A stretch of 64,000 nucleotides of DNA, from assembly GCA_035623255.1 (NCBI GenBank), contig DASPTU010000051.1, forward strand, positions 23,147 through 87,146, written 5' to 3'. Of the stretch, positions 17,881 to 30,200 are shown one piece after another; position 1 is the stretch's first letter; each line of letters opens with the position of its first letter. The notes below the pieces were generated by a model. The model saw only the letters and a list, made by a program, of their open reading frames with translations. It was not told where the DNA came from and searched no databases. Source of the stretch: JAFAGX01 sp035623255 (GTDB lineage: Bacteria > Acidobacteriota > Terriglobia > Terriglobales > Acidobacteriaceae). The position numbers and the translations under genes are program-made.

Positions 17881-18612
17881 CTAGGAAAGCGATACGGCCG
17901 GTGATTGGCCGTGCGACGATTCGACTTTCGGCTCCTGGTATCGGACCGGTGGGCAAGGAGACGGACCGGCAACCAGCGTCCTGATCAAATTTCCGCCTTG
18001 TTGCCACCATCCGTGGAAGAACCGCCCGGAGATGTGGCGAACCTTCAATCTGCTCCAGGCGTCTGTTCCAGCATATGGTTTTTCAATGTAAGCGACCACG
18101 GATCGTGTATCCGCCCGCAGCCCCGTGCCGAGCGCCTTAAGAGCACTTTCTTTTGCGCTCCAGAGCAGGGCCAGGAGAAGATCTCGATCCGCAGCAGCGG
18201 TTACGAGAGCTTGCTCTTCTGCGGTGAAGTAGTCGGCAAGAAAGGCGTCGCTGTGAACTTCGGTGATCTCGAGATCACAGCCTAAGGCGACTGCCTTATC
18301 CGCGAGCACACACGCCGCGACACCGCTTCGATGGCTCAGCGAAATGGCGAGATCTGTTCGCCGGTTGGCGAAGCAAACTTCGGGCGCGCCTCCCAGGGCA
18401 GAGGGGATCTCGATTTCCCTGAGCCATTGAAGTTCGTTTGATAACTCAAAGAACCTCGCAACGGCTAGTTTGGCGGTCCAACGTCCTAGTCGCCAGTCGG
18501 AGTGGCGCTTGGGAATGCGCATGCTGTTGAGCCGAAGGATTTCACTTGGGGTCAGCCAATCATCACCTCTGGGCACATCCGCCTGCGTTTGTTCCGTCCA
18601 ATATACTTCCAT
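17881..18612 (-). CDS. Sfp-type 4'-phosphopantetheinyl transferase
   Basis: A 243-residue PPTase of the Sfp/Gsp size class. The metal and CoA-binding signature residues are present: Asp113 and Glu115 in LGCDLEI, and Lys154, Glu155 and Lys159 in WSAKESALKA, followed by LGTGL. The ISLSHRSGVAACVL stretch fits the phosphate-binding SHS-like element. It transfers phosphopantetheine from CoA to carrier proteins, here presumably the three ACP domains of the megasynthase. It is the last gene of the lipid operon, 15 bases after the carboxylase. The carriers it would modify here offer Thr instead of Ser, which makes its specificity interesting. Confidence 0.9.
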   Translation of the reverse strand: MEVYWTEQTQADVPRGDDWLTPSEILRLNSMRIPKRHSDWRLGRWTAKLAVARFFELSNELQWLREIEIPSALGGAPEVCFANRRTDLAISLSHRSGVAACVLADKAVALGCDLEITEVHSDAFLADYFTAEEQALVTAAADRDLLLALLWSAKESALKALGTGLRADTRSVVAYIEKPYAGTDAWSRLKVRHISGRFFHGWWQQGGNLIRTLVAGPSPCPPVRYQEPKVESSHGQSPAVSLS

Positions 18613-18627
18613 AAAATCGTCAAATGC

Positions 18628-21600
18628 TCAGGCGGCCTCAGCGATTGCGTCTTCGGCGCCCCCAGGAGCTTGTGCGGCGAACGACTCCTCAGCTTTGTTA
18701 ATGCCGCGCTGAACTGCGTCAATGAGATAAGGTCGCAGTTCTGCCGGCGGAATAATGCGATGTAAAGCTCCGACTTCAAGGGCCCGTTGCACGCTGTGCA
18801 CGGAATCAAACTCGGCGGCCACTTCACCGAGCTTCTCCGAATGGACCACTTTGAAAAGCTCATCCCATTGAGTACGGAGCCGCCCCTTTTCCGTCCCCTC
18901 CGCCTTAGTGAGTGCCTCACCGAGTGCCTTTAGCCGATCATCCTTGCGAGCCCTGGCCTCGACCTCGCCCGCGAAGACAACCGCTGCGGCTGGGGCACCG
19001 CCTATGACGGAAGCGTAGGTTCCCTCCAGCGCCGCCACTGCGAGATTCTCGTTTAGCGCGCGGGAGAACACTACGTAAGCTCCGCCGTGATAACGGGAGA
19101 TCACACAAAATACGATGGGCCCCTTGAAGTTGACTACCGCCCTGCCAATCTCCGCGCCATACTCGAGCTGCAGACGGCGCATCGATTCGGGCGATCCATC
19201 AAAGCCGGACAAATTGGCCAGGATCACGACTGGACGATTATGGCTGGCGGCGTTGATAGCGCGTGCGGCCTTTTTGCTGGATTGAGGAAAGAGCGTACCG
19301 GCACACCATTGATCCGGGCCATCGGCAGGCACGAATCCGAGCCGCGGCACGGGTTTAGATTCAATACCAATGAGGCAAACCGGATAACCACCGAGATGAG
19401 CATCCCAGACGACTACGGTTTCAGCAGCCCGCATGCCTGCCCAGCGCTCCAATGGTTCATGGTCCTGGTCCGCTACCGCTGTCATGACTTTCCGAATCTG
19501 GAACGACTTCTTCCGGCCAGGATTGGCCTCGTCGGAGAAGATCTCGCCCACCCGTTTGAACCCTTCTCCGCCGTTGTCATCGTGCGCGTGCTGCTGGACG
19601 TCGCGGTTGAGCGGATCGTTCGTGACAGCTCTTCTGGGGAAGCGCTCGCCCGGGGCCACATAGGTGTGTTCATAGTGCGCGAAGAGAATACGGCAGGCCT
19701 CATTAATGTCCTTCGCCCAATACTGGGCCTGGCCGTTGACTCCCATAATGCGATCGTAGCCGCCGATACCCTGATTGTCTTCTGCGGAGATTCCACCTGA
19801 GTAATCGAGCGCGCGTTTTCCAGTCAGCACCATCGCAGCTTTCGGGGTCATCACCAGAATCCCACGGGTGTGCATCAGCATGGTGGCTTCAGCGTTCCAA
19901 TAAGGTTGGGCGCCAACGTTAACTCCGTCGATCAGGAGGTTTACCTCGCCACCGGCTTGTGTGAACTCCACCAATCGGCGCAGGACGCGGGCGATCCAAT
20001 CCATGTTCTCTACTCCACTGTTCATGGAAATCTTCGCGCCTGCCGAAATGGGGAACCATTCCAAGGGCACTCTCTTAGCGTGCGCGAGGTCCAGCGCAGC
20101 GATGATGCGCCGGCACTCGGCTTCGGCGAGCGCTCCGAGGTCCTTGCTTGGGTCGCCCAGCAGTGCTACTCGCGTCATCCCTTCCGGATATCTGCTTGTG
20201 AAGTTGCGGATCAGTCCCACGATGATGTTGGCCCTGTTTTGGCCGTATGGGCGATCGACACGAGCCAGATGGCCATTTTCGTCAAGATCATGCTCGAGGA
20301 AGTCGCCAGTTGGGAAGTCTGCATGACCGTCCTCCGGGCTGGGCGTGAGCATTTTGATAATTTCATAGGGATAGACCAGGCCGCGCTGGCGCATGCGGAC
20401 GACTTTCTGCTCGTACTCGCTGAGGGGCTTGATCGGTTGTTGCAGGGTTGCGGGCCGAAAAGTCACCAGCATTCCGGTGCCGGCGGGATTCGAAATGCGC
20501 ACCGCCATATCTCTTAACTCGCCAGTTGCAGGATTGGGAATGCGAGCGCGCACTACCACGAGTTCGAGGCCGAGGCCGCGCGCGGCGGGTGCGAGTCGCT
20601 GAACGATGAGATTCAATTCGCTGCGCGTGAGCATCAGCGGCTCCCAGACATAAAGGAGAATGCGGTTCCAGTGCAGGCGGTGCTGGGCCTGCCGTTGCGA
20701 TTGGAACAGCCGCATTCCCGCGACTGCCTCCATGAACATGCGCTCCAAATGGGGTAGGGCCACAATATGACCGGCATCATCGCGGACTGGTGTACTGTCT
20801 CGTACCTCGGCGCACCCGAACAGCCGCTCGTCTTTGGGATTGTCACGGGCCACGGCATGAATCAGATACACGTCCTCCGCCGAGGGCAGGCGATCGATTT
20901 TGAAATTGCTGAGCCGCCAGAGATGAAGCCGCTTTCCCATCATCGGGTGCAGGCCGCGGAAAAATTCTTCTTCCTCATATCCATCTCTGCGATGCCGGAA
21001 GGTGAAATACCGCATGCTGTTCAAGTTTCGCCCATCATTGGTGCTGCCCACCGCCACCACGATCCTGCGGATCGGCCTCATGAAGCCGGCCTGATTGAGG
21101 ACGGTCTGGGCCTGCTGCCGGGTGATCTCTGGGTCGGCTGGTTCGTCCGGACACCAGGTGTAGAAATCAAGAACGACATCGTCACTCGCTGGCACTTCCG
21201 CAATTAAGGGAAGCGTTGCTCGTACCGCTTCCGAGAGGCGCGAATACTCTGCGCACGTGGCAAACACATGGATTCGCTTTTCTTCGTGATCGTATTGAGT
21301 CGATGTATAGCAATGTTCACCGGCTTCCATCGAGCGAAAAGCCATCAGATTCCGGATCCGATAGAATCGCCGCGTAATTGCCTCCAACATCAATTTGCGC
21401 ATGCCAGCGTCAGAGGCCGCAAAACGTCGACAAAACACAAAGGCCAGGGGTTGAGGGCACTCCACCAACGCGCGGATCCGCTCATTGCGATCCGCCGTCT
21501 CAGGATTTGCGGCTAAATAAGCGAGGTGGTTCTCGAGTTGCTCGTAGACTTGACGGCGGGCCTTCTCGAACAGGGGTTGGTCGAAGCAGCGATAGCGTAC

Positions 21601-24234
21601 TTCCCGGGCCAGGTCAGCAATTGCAGGAAACAGGACCGTGCTCATGGAAACCAGCCTGTCAAGAACTGCGCGGAACTCTTCTCCCGCATGCGGCGCAGGC
21701 GTTTGCTGCTCACGCAGGCGTTTCTCAAGAACCGCGACCACCAGCGAAACCTGTCGTTCCACCCGCTGATGGGATTTGTATATCCAAAGTAAACTCTGCT
21801 CGAGTTCTCGTGAGCGGTCGAGACTTTGGACTCCATAGTGCGCCAACGCCCGGCGCAATGCGTCCACAAAGGATTTGGGAAGCCCCTCACCGCCCGTGTC
21901 GATCATTCGCAAGTACGAGAATAAGTAGTTTTCGGCGCTCGGTTCTTCGCCACTGTTGCGATGGTCTACTTCCGGTTCACGCTGAAACAAGCTGCAGATA
22001 TCGACAAAGATTCTGAGAATTTCATCTTCCTGTTCGGTCAGGTCCCCGCTGTCTGTTGCATAGTTCTGGGTCAGGTCGGCGAGCAGGACAGAACTTTGTT
22101 TGGGATCGACGTCAAAACCCAACATGAGCTGGCGCAACTGCTTCAGCTTTTGCTCCAGAGGAGGAACGGGGATGACTTCGCTGATACAAGAAGCTCCCAT
22201 TACGACTCGCTCCGGTGATTTCGCGGCATCAGTGGCAAAGGCAGGATCGATCTGAACGAGCGGAGCGCCGGTGTCGACTTGAACGTTGGGGATTACCAAT
22301 ACCTGACGTACCTTGCCAGAGAGAGGCGCGGTAACCGGCATCTCCATTTTCATGGCTTCGAGCACGGCCAACCGATCGCCAATGGAGACTTCATCTCCGG
22401 GCTTTACCGCAATGGAGACGACGACCGCAGGCGCAGGTGCATGCACAATTCCGCCGTCGTCCCTATCGACCTGGTGAGACACGCCGTCCACTTCGACGCG
22501 ATAACTCTGCCCCTGGCTAACCGAGACGATGTGGAATCGCCGTCCTAACATGGTGAGCCAGTACTCGAACTCTCCCAGCCGTTCAATGTGTGCTACCACG
22601 CGAGATGTGTCGAGGTCGACTCGGTACTCCTGTGGCCCCAGGCGATACACTCTTGGCGAATAGGATTGACCCTGATAGCGAAGGTCGGCGCTCCGGCCAA
22701 TCTCGGTGTGGACCTGTGGCCGGCCGCGCGCCGCTGACGCAAAGAACTGTTTCTGCTCCACTTCGAGTTGCGCCTCATAACTCTCGATAGCGGTCTGCAC
22801 CAACGCAACATCAGCATAGCGTCGCGAGACATGATCTCCGCCTTTGGCTGCGAGGTCGAGCCAGCACACGTGCGCCGTTCCTTCTTTCACCTGCTCATGT
22901 GCCAGAAGTTGCAGAAGAAAAGATTTGTTACTAGCGCCGCCCTTGATCACGAGCACGCTCTCTCGTAAAGAACGCTGCAACCGGGAAATTGCTTCGCGGC
23001 GGTTCTGCCCATGAGCGATGATCTTGGCGATCATGGAATCGAAATGGGCTGGGATGATATCTCCCTCTGTTACTCCGGTATCAACACGGATTCCCGGACC
23101 ACTGAGAATGCGGAATCTCTCAACTATGCCTGGCGCGGGCGCAAAATGATTACAGGGATCCTCAGCATTCAGGCGGACCTCAATGGCGTGGCCGACAGTA
23201 CGCGGCGGTTCTCCTTTGAGGCGGCCGCCGCGAGCGACATGAATCTGGAGTTTTACGAGATCGAGACCGGTGGTGCACTCGGTCACGGGATGCTCAACTT
23301 GCAGGCGAGTGTTGACCTCCATAAAGAAGAAACGCCTGCTTTGCGGCTGGTACAGGAACTCCACCGTGCCAGCGTTTGTGTATCCGGCACTCTGGCTCAA
23401 CCGGACCGCCATCTCGCGCAGTTGACGATCTTGTGTGCGGGAAAGCGCTGGTGAAGGCGCTTCCTCCAGAACTTTTTGCTGACGACGTTGAATTGTGCAG
23501 TCGCGCACTCCTGCCGCCCAGGTTGTCCCGTACTCGTCCGCAATGATCTGGACTTCGACGTGGCGAGCCTGAGGCACAACCTGCTCGAGGAAAACCGTGG
23601 GATCACCGAAGGCCTTGAAAGCCTCGCTGCGGGCGCTCGCAAAAGCCTGCCCAAGCTCCTCCGCGGAACGCACGATCCGGATGCCGTGACCGCCACCGCC
23701 GGCGGTTGCCTTGATGAAGAGCGGATATCCAAGATGCTCTGCATGGCGGGAGGCATCGTCCAAGGTGTCGACGGGGCCACCGCCCCACGGAGCAACTGAG
23801 ATTCCCGCCTGCTCGGCGAGTAACTTGGCGGCGATCTTGTCGCCCAACCGCCGCATGACCGCGGCGCTCGGGCCAATGAAGACGATGCCCAGATCACTGC
23901 AGAGCTCGGCGAATGCCGCATGTTCAGCCACGAAGCCCCATCCGACCCAGACTGCGTCAGCGCGCGCAGTGGCAAGTGCCCGCTGCAGGCAGCGATAGTC
24001 CACATAACTGCTCTTCGGTTGCCCGGTTTCCTGGTCAATGACTTGAGCCGGGCCAAGAGACACTGCTTCGTCGGCTTCGCGCACGAACATGGCGCGACGG
24101 TCCGGATCGGTGTACAAGGCGATCGTGCTTATCGCGAGGTCATGTTCCTGGTTGTACTCACGAACCGCATGAATGAAGCGGACTGCGGGTTCACCGCGAT
24201 TCACAATCGCTACGCGCTGAAATTCGTGTTCCAT
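18628..24234 (-). CDS. Single-chain acetyl/acyl-CoA carboxylase (BC-BCCP-central-CT)
   Basis: The 1868-residue protein carries a whole carboxylase. Residues 5-455 are biotin carboxylase (RVAIVNRGEPAVRFI; ATP-grasp glycine loop ATAGGGGHGIRIV around 176-188; EVNTRLQVEHPVTE at 306-319). The biotinyl domain follows with Lys629 in LEAMKMEMP. A long middle resembles the central region of eukaryotic ACC. From about residue 1300 comes a carboxyltransferase of the eukaryotic-ACC style (SAGAKISMNSGVENMDWI, LTGKRALDYSGG, then NLSGFDGS and RYHGGAYVVFS). Malonyl-CoA is the expected product and would feed the adjacent megasynthase, whose gene ends 44 bases upstream. CGGAG precedes the ATG. Propionyl-CoA remains possible as substrate. 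Confidence 0.9.
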   Translation of the reverse strand: MEHEFQRVAIVNRGEPAVRFIHAVREYNQEHDLAISTIALYTDPDRRAMFVREADEAVSLGPAQVIDQETGQPKSSYVDYRCLQRALATARADAVWVGWGFVAEHAAFAELCSDLGIVFIGPSAAVMRRLGDKIAAKLLAEQAGISVAPWGGGPVDTLDDASRHAEHLGYPLFIKATAGGGGHGIRIVRSAEELGQAFASARSEAFKAFGDPTVFLEQVVPQARHVEVQIIADEYGTTWAAGVRDCTIQRRQQKVLEEAPSPALSRTQDRQLREMAVRLSQSAGYTNAGTVEFLYQPQSRRFFFMEVNTRLQVEHPVTECTTGLDLVKLQIHVARGGRLKGEPPRTVGHAIEVRLNAEDPCNHFAPAPGIVERFRILSGPGIRVDTGVTEGDIIPAHFDSMIAKIIAHGQNRREAISRLQRSLRESVLVIKGGASNKSFLLQLLAHEQVKEGTAHVCWLDLAAKGGDHVSRRYADVALVQTAIESYEAQLEVEQKQFFASAARGRPQVHTEIGRSADLRYQGQSYSPRVYRLGPQEYRVDLDTSRVVAHIERLGEFEYWLTMLGRRFHIVSVSQGQSYRVEVDGVSHQVDRDDGGIVHAPAPAVVVSIAVKPGDEVSIGDRLAVLEAMKMEMPVTAPLSGKVRQVLVIPNVQVDTGAPLVQIDPAFATDAAKSPERVVMGASCISEVIPVPPLEQKLKQLRQLMLGFDVDPKQSSVLLADLTQNYATDSGDLTEQEDEILRIFVDICSLFQREPEVDHRNSGEEPSAENYLFSYLRMIDTGGEGLPKSFVDALRRALAHYGVQSLDRSRELEQSLLWIYKSHQRVERQVSLVVAVLEKRLREQQTPAPHAGEEFRAVLDRLVSMSTVLFPAIADLAREVRYRCFDQPLFEKARRQVYEQLENHLAYLAANPETADRNERIRALVECPQPLAFVFCRRFAASDAGMRKLMLEAITRRFYRIRNLMAFRSMEAGEHCYTSTQYDHEEKRIHVFATCAEYSRLSEAVRATLPLIAEVPASDDVVLDFYTWCPDEPADPEITRQQAQTVLNQAGFMRPIRRIVVAVGSTNDGRNLNSMRYFTFRHRRDGYEEEEFFRGLHPMMGKRLHLWRLSNFKIDRLPSAEDVYLIHAVARDNPKDERLFGCAEVRDSTPVRDDAGHIVALPHLERMFMEAVAGMRLFQSQRQAQHRLHWNRILLYVWEPLMLTRSELNLIVQRLAPAARGLGLELVVVRARIPNPATGELRDMAVRISNPAGTGMLVTFRPATLQQPIKPLSEYEQKVVRMRQRGLVYPYEIIKMLTPSPEDGHADFPTGDFLEHDLDENGHLARVDRPYGQNRANIIVGLIRNFTSRYPEGMTRVALLGDPSKDLGALAEAECRRIIAALDLAHAKRVPLEWFPISAGAKISMNSGVENMDWIARVLRRLVEFTQAGGEVNLLIDGVNVGAQPYWNAEATMLMHTRGILVMTPKAAMVLTGKRALDYSGGISAEDNQGIGGYDRIMGVNGQAQYWAKDINEACRILFAHYEHTYVAPGERFPRRAVTNDPLNRDVQQHAHDDNGGEGFKRVGEIFSDEANPGRKKSFQIRKVMTAVADQDHEPLERWAGMRAAETVVVWDAHLGGYPVCLIGIESKPVPRLGFVPADGPDQWCAGTLFPQSSKKAARAINAASHNRPVVILANLSGFDGSPESMRRLQLEYGAEIGRAVVNFKGPIVFCVISRYHGGAYVVFSRALNENLAVAALEGTYASVIGGAPAAAVVFAGEVEARARKDDRLKALGEALTKAEGTEKGRLRTQWDELFKVVHSEKLGEVAAEFDSVHSVQRALEVGALHRIIPPAELRPYLIDAVQRGINKAEESFAAQAPGGAEDAIAEAA

Positions 24235-24278
24235 AGGCAGCTCCGATTGGACATTGCGAGTCGGCTGACCAGCGGCCG

Positions 24279-27200
24279 CTAAGCCACCAGGGCTGTTTCT
24301 GCCGACATCAGGTTTTGTAGTGCCTTCAATCGATCGGCATTCACTGCGCCGGGAACTGCTACCGTCCTATAACCGTGGAGGCTGAGGTAGCGTTTGCCTG
24401 TTGCGTCCACCACTTCCGCGTCGAATGCTCCATTGCTGGCAGGAGTCACCACGCTGTAAAGCGAGACTTGATTGGCGTCAGGTTCGGGCAGAAACACGGA
24501 CAGACGATCGACGTGCAGCGGGAGGCCCATACGCCCCTGCACGCCCATCTCCCACAACCCGGCAGCCTGGAAACAGAGTTCGATCAGACGGGGAGCAATC
24601 AGCGTCGGAAGCTCGGCGGGATGGTGATTATTGCGCAGACCCTTCGCCATGAGCCCAACGACCCGCTTGCGGTCCCACCAAGCCCGCTCCAGCACCTGGT
24701 ACGCCGGTCCATGAAAATAGAGCCGGTAAATTTCGGCAGCCTCGATCACCGTTCCAGTTGGCTTACAAATGTCCAGTGTTGCCGCGGCCACGGGCATTCG
24801 CTTTGTGAGCCGCACACGACCGGTGAAATGGGTAGTGACTTGCGGGTCGGCTTGATTGGCCAGCGTGCGGCGGCCGATTAGTTTGCAATTCGCCAGCAGG
24901 GAATTTCCCGAAGGGGAAACCACCACCTCGGTGATCACGGTCCGCGGCTCGTTGCGATAGAACTTGAAGGGAGCGAGGAAATCGACGTCTTCAATTGTCT
25001 CAACGTGCCAGCCCGGAAGCAGACAAAGCGCGGCTTCTGCGAAGGCCTCGATCCCCATCACGCCCGGCAAAACTGGCGTGCCATCGATCTGATGGTCATG
25101 CAGGAATGGCTGCAAGGCCGGGTCAATCGTGGCTTCGATGGCAATGCCCTGATGCAGCATCGCGCTTGTTATCCTGGCAATCACAGGACCTTGCGCGGCG
25201 ATTGCTTCGTCGTCGGGTTCAGACGCAGTTATTTCGATTCCGCCGGTGTCATCCCACTCGTTCAGCAGGATTCCCAGGCGCTGGCCGATGACGACCTCGC
25301 CACGAGTCCCGCCGACTGTGAGTTCGCGCCGGACAATTGGTATGCCGGCATCCGGCGGCAGCATCTCAATCCCGGCCAATTCCATCATCTTTGGGATCGA
25401 GCCGCGGGTAGCCATGCCGATGCCGCTCCAGGCCGTCCAGTCGATGACGATGCCGCGAGTAGATGGACGAGAAGTGCGTAAGCTTGAGGTGATCTTACAC
25501 AGCAGGTCATTGGCCGAGCTGTAATCCGTCTGGCCAGCATTGCCGAAGCGGCCTGCGACTGAACTGAATGCTATCGTCGCCTTGAGGGGCATGTCACCGA
25601 TAGCGTGCAGCAGATTGAAGAAACTATCGGCCTTGACGTCAAACACCAGGTCGAACTCTCGTGGATCCTTATCCGGCAAGGAATGGCTACGCTCAATTCC
25701 AGCCGCGTGCAGCAGAACATCAATGTGACCACTACGCTCTCGAATTTTCTGGATGGCGCTTGCAACGGCGTCAGCATCGGTGAGATTCAGGCTGAAATAG
25801 TGGGCTTTTCCGCCGGCGGCACGCACTGCGTCGATTGCTGCCTGTGCTGCCTGCGCACGCTCCAGTGCGGCAAGGTCTTTCTCGACAAGCGCCGGCGTGG
25901 CGCGCTCGCCGCGCGCCTGAATACGAGCAAAAAGATCACGCTTGAGATTCTCCTTGTCGCTGGCAAAGCGCCTGAGGTCGAGATTGTTTGGATCGGGTTC
26001 AGGCACCAGATCCAGCAGGTAAAAAGTGCCGCCCGAAGCCACAGCCAAGTCTGCGGTAATGGCGGAAACAATGCTGCCGGCAGCCCCCGTGACAACGAAC
26101 ACGGTGTTTTTGTCCAGAGTCAGGCCAGGCCGTCCGTCGGCGGCAGATTGCTCCTGCAGGCTTACCGTCCAGCGCAGTTCGTCCTTGTAGCCCATCTCTA
26201 CCGCACCGGGATCACGCAAAGTTTCATCGATGAGGATTTCCGCAATCTCTTCCGCATTGCGTTGCTCTTCGAAATCGACAGCCTTAACTAGAGCATTCGG
26301 CCGTTCGCGTTTATACGCTTTGGCGAAGCCCACCACAGCCCCGCCTAAGGGAGCAACGGCTCCGGCTGTGTCGTAGCCATGTTGCCCGCCGAGACGAGTT
26401 GCCGTCAGGAAGAATGTTCCGGCAGCGGAAATTTGTTCGTGTAAAGCTCGCATTGTGAGGTAAAGATTCTTGATTCGCACCCGCACGGCCTCGTGCCAAG
26501 TCTCGGGGTTCATCTTGAGTAGAGGGCCTTCGTTGTCCAATGCTGGAAGCCAGTAAATTCCATGTACAGGGCCAGCCTTCAGCCAGGTTTGGAGCTTCTC
26601 CGTGAGAGCATGAGCTGTCAGGACGTTCTTGAGCAGCAGAACTTCAACGCCCTTCAACTCCAATCGTTTCGCTAACGCGCCGACGACACCGGCTTGATCA
26701 GGCATGATGACTACGCGGCGGGTGCCGTCGAGCGCGACACCTGTCGGCTTAAATAGCTTGAGTGACGGGCGCAGAACTGGAACGGGCACACGGCGGGGAA
26801 TTCGATTAGCTGCTTCCAGGCTGGAGGGAATCGAGAGTACGGGGCCAGTGGCCTTGAGTGGGGATTCCTTCGGCGCCCCGGTAGCGGGCGCCTTAACGAT
26901 TGCTGATCGCTGCTCAGCAAACCTGACTACGTGCGCGAGCGTCGGGAAGTCGCGCAGCTTCAGATTTTCGTCGCGCGGGATATTGTAAGCAGCGCGAATA
27001 GCGGCGAACATTTCCGCTTGTTTTACTGTGTCGATGCCAAGATCGGCTTCCAAGTCGAGATCCAGGTCCAGCATGTCCTTCGGGTAGCCGGTTTTCTCGG
27101 CGACGATTGCCAGAACCTTCTCTTTAATAGAGCCGCTATCGCTGGCTTGTGCAGGTAAAGACACTTGCAACGGTGGCGCGATTGGGGCTTGGGAAGCCGC

Positions 27201-30200
27201 AACTGCGGGCTTGGTCTCGGGTCCTGCGACTCCCGTTGTAAGGTCAGGACGTTGCTCGTGGACGAAACGAATAACGTGAGCCAACGTTGGATAATCGCGC
27301 AGCTTGCGATTTTCATCGCGCGGGATGTTGTACATCTCGCGGATCGACGCAAACATTTCCGCCTGCTTTACGGTGTCAATGCCAAGGTCTGCCTCGAGAT
27401 CAAGGTCCATATCCAACATGTCTATGGGGTAACCCGTCTTCTCAACAACCAGGGCCAGAATGCGGTCCTTGACCTCCTCATCAGTGTTGGTTTTCCTGGG
27501 CACCGTGGCGGCAACGGCGGTTTCAACTTCTTTTCTTGCCTTGGGTGGTGGTGTTTTGGAGGCTTCCGAGGCGAGAGCCGGACAGCGTTCATGCACAAAT
27601 CGGATCACATGAGCGAGTGTCGGGAAATCGCGCAGTTTTACAGCGTCGTCACGAGCGATGCCGTAGGCCTCCCGAATCGTAGCGAAAACCTCGGCCTGCT
27701 TAACTGTATCGACGCCCAGATCGGCTTCCAGATCGAGGTCCAGATCAAGCATGTCGATCGGATAGCCGGTTTTCTCCGCGACCAACGCCAGTATCTTCTC
27801 TTTGACCTGATCGCCATGCTCTGCCGGTTCAGGCGGCGAAAACACAATTAGTGGAGGTTGAACCTGCTCATCGGAAACGACGCGGACAGGTGTTGGCGCC
27901 GGTTGGATTGGTTCGATTGGTACGGCTGCAACTAGCGCAGGCATGACTGTGGCGGTCGCAGGTTTTGTTTCCTGCGCTGCCTCACCGGCCCGAGCCGCGA
28001 TTCCACGATCGTGCACCCGGAGAGTGCGCTGAACAACCTCCAACTCCGCCGCCGGCTGACCGGTAATTCGGGTGAGCCACGCGTTCCAGAGTGCGGGATC
28101 GATAACGCGGTAGTCATAGCCAAGAGCATTTGGACTGCGGCGGGTGCCGTTCTTGGTTGCGACCCAGCGGAACAGGGTCATGCTGATTTGCGATCCAAAG
28201 CCCGCGCCCAGCCGCAACGCGTACTCAACGGGATAGATGCCACCTTTTGACAGGTTCAACGTTCCCAGTTCGGGATCGATCTCTTTGAAGTTGATCACTG
28301 GCGGCACGCATCCGGTTTCCAACGCTTTTACAGCAACAACATCTTCAATACCGGCGGCCATCGCGTGACCGGTGAAACCTTTGGTGTTCGCGATGACGAT
28401 CCGATCGGCATCCTCGCCGAACACCCGACGCAGCGCGTGAATCTCTGCGGAGGCGCTGCCACCGCGAGCGGGAGTGTATGTTTCGTGAGAGACGAAAACC
28501 GTTCTTGCTGCGATATCATGGCGGCGAATGCCTCGGGTCGCTTCCGCCTGTGAGACCACTGCCTCCATGACCTGAGTGATGTGCCGGATGTCCAGCCGCG
28601 AGCCGTGAAACGCGCTGTTGGCGGTGACCGCGCTCAGAACCTCGCAGATTGGCTGAATGCCACGCTCACGCATGGAATCGGCACTTTCGACCACGAGGGC
28701 CGCGGCCCCCATGCCAATAATCAGTCCGTGGCGACGGCGGTCGAAAGGAATGGCGGCTTCCTCGACTACTTCGTCGGTTGCGGCCGCACCGCTGGCCAGG
28801 AATCCAGCGCCGAACCACTCCATCATGTGGTCTGAGGTGACATCGTCAGCGGACACGACAATCACTCGCCGGCAACGGCCTGCGCGAATCCAGTCTTCGG
28901 CCAGCGTTACGGCTTGCGTCGTGCTGGCGCAGGCGGCATTTACCTGTGTATTGGGACCACGCGCGCCAATGAATTCGGCGAATTGCGAATGTCCCATGGA
29001 CAAGGTCCTGAACAGGAAGCGGCGATCGAAGACGTAGGGTTCTTTCTCGATGATGTCGCGCAGTTCTTCGGCGCGGCGGTCAATCTCCTGCTCCAGCGTG
29101 GAATGGCCGTTCGCTTCGACAATTCGGGTGCGCAGACTCTCCAGCAGAGCCAGTTGTTCGCGACGAGCCCGGTCGAGGTAGTAGTCCGACAGGATTTGCA
29201 CGAAGGAGTCATAGCCGGGAAAAGCGGAAGCGAAGATTACGCCGGTATCATCGCGCAAGGCATCCGGCAAGGCCCAGCGATCGGGCAATTGCGTCCCTTT
29301 ACTGGTGGTTTTGTAGCGCATGACCAGCGGAATCCCAGCATCCCGTAAAGCGTCGATGCCGACGGCCATCGCAAGCTGGGTAACGCGGTCGAGAGCCGCC
29401 AACCGATCTGCGGTAACTCCAAATTCTTTTTCCAGATCAAGAGTTCCGCCCCGGCCCGCGAGCTTGATCACGTCCGCAACGTCATTGATGGTTTCGAACG
29501 TTGGCCCACCATTGTCGCTCTTCACCAGCCGCGTAATGTGCTTATCGAGCATGGCGCGACGGAACCGGGTCGGGATCACATCGATAAATTGCTCGCCGCG
29601 CAGGATTCGACCAACATTGCCGTCATCAAAGATGTGTTCTGTTCCGGGCAGCCCCAAAGCGGCCCCGCTAATCGCTACTGGCTCGTTCTTTGGCCAATCA
29701 GAGGGCCGGTGAAACATCTGCCAGCCACGTTCGAGGACTCCGGCGAAGTAACGTCCGAGCTCTTCGAAGTGATCATCGTTCGGCGATGACGCTGGCGCGC
29801 TGGAGACCACCGGTGCTGCTGCTGCCGGTGGCGAAGCTTCGGACCCGGACGCAGGAATCTCAGGTGCAATTCGCTCCGGCGTACCCCAGCCCAATCCCGC
29901 GGCGTAGAGATTGCAGAGCGCTTGGTCGAACGCAGGAACATCTCCAAACTTCGGATGATTCGTAAATATTGCGACGATGTTGCCGCGCTCACCCAGCACG
30001 TCCTCGGCAAATGCCTGCAGTGCCTTCTTGGGGCCGACTTCAACGAAGATGCGCGCGCCAGCATCATAGAGAGTCCGGAGTCCCTTGATGAACTGAACTG
30101 GAGAGGCCACCTGCTGTGCGAGGATATCCAGCATTTGCGGGACAACATCCGGTCCACTGGGATAGAACTCGCCATTGGTATTTGCGACGATGGGCACCCG

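Noticed and set aside
19087..24282. Several long plus-strand frames inside the carboxylase gene
   Set aside because: They are antisense shadows of a well-supported 1868-residue enzyme with intact motifs; none has a recognisable domain.
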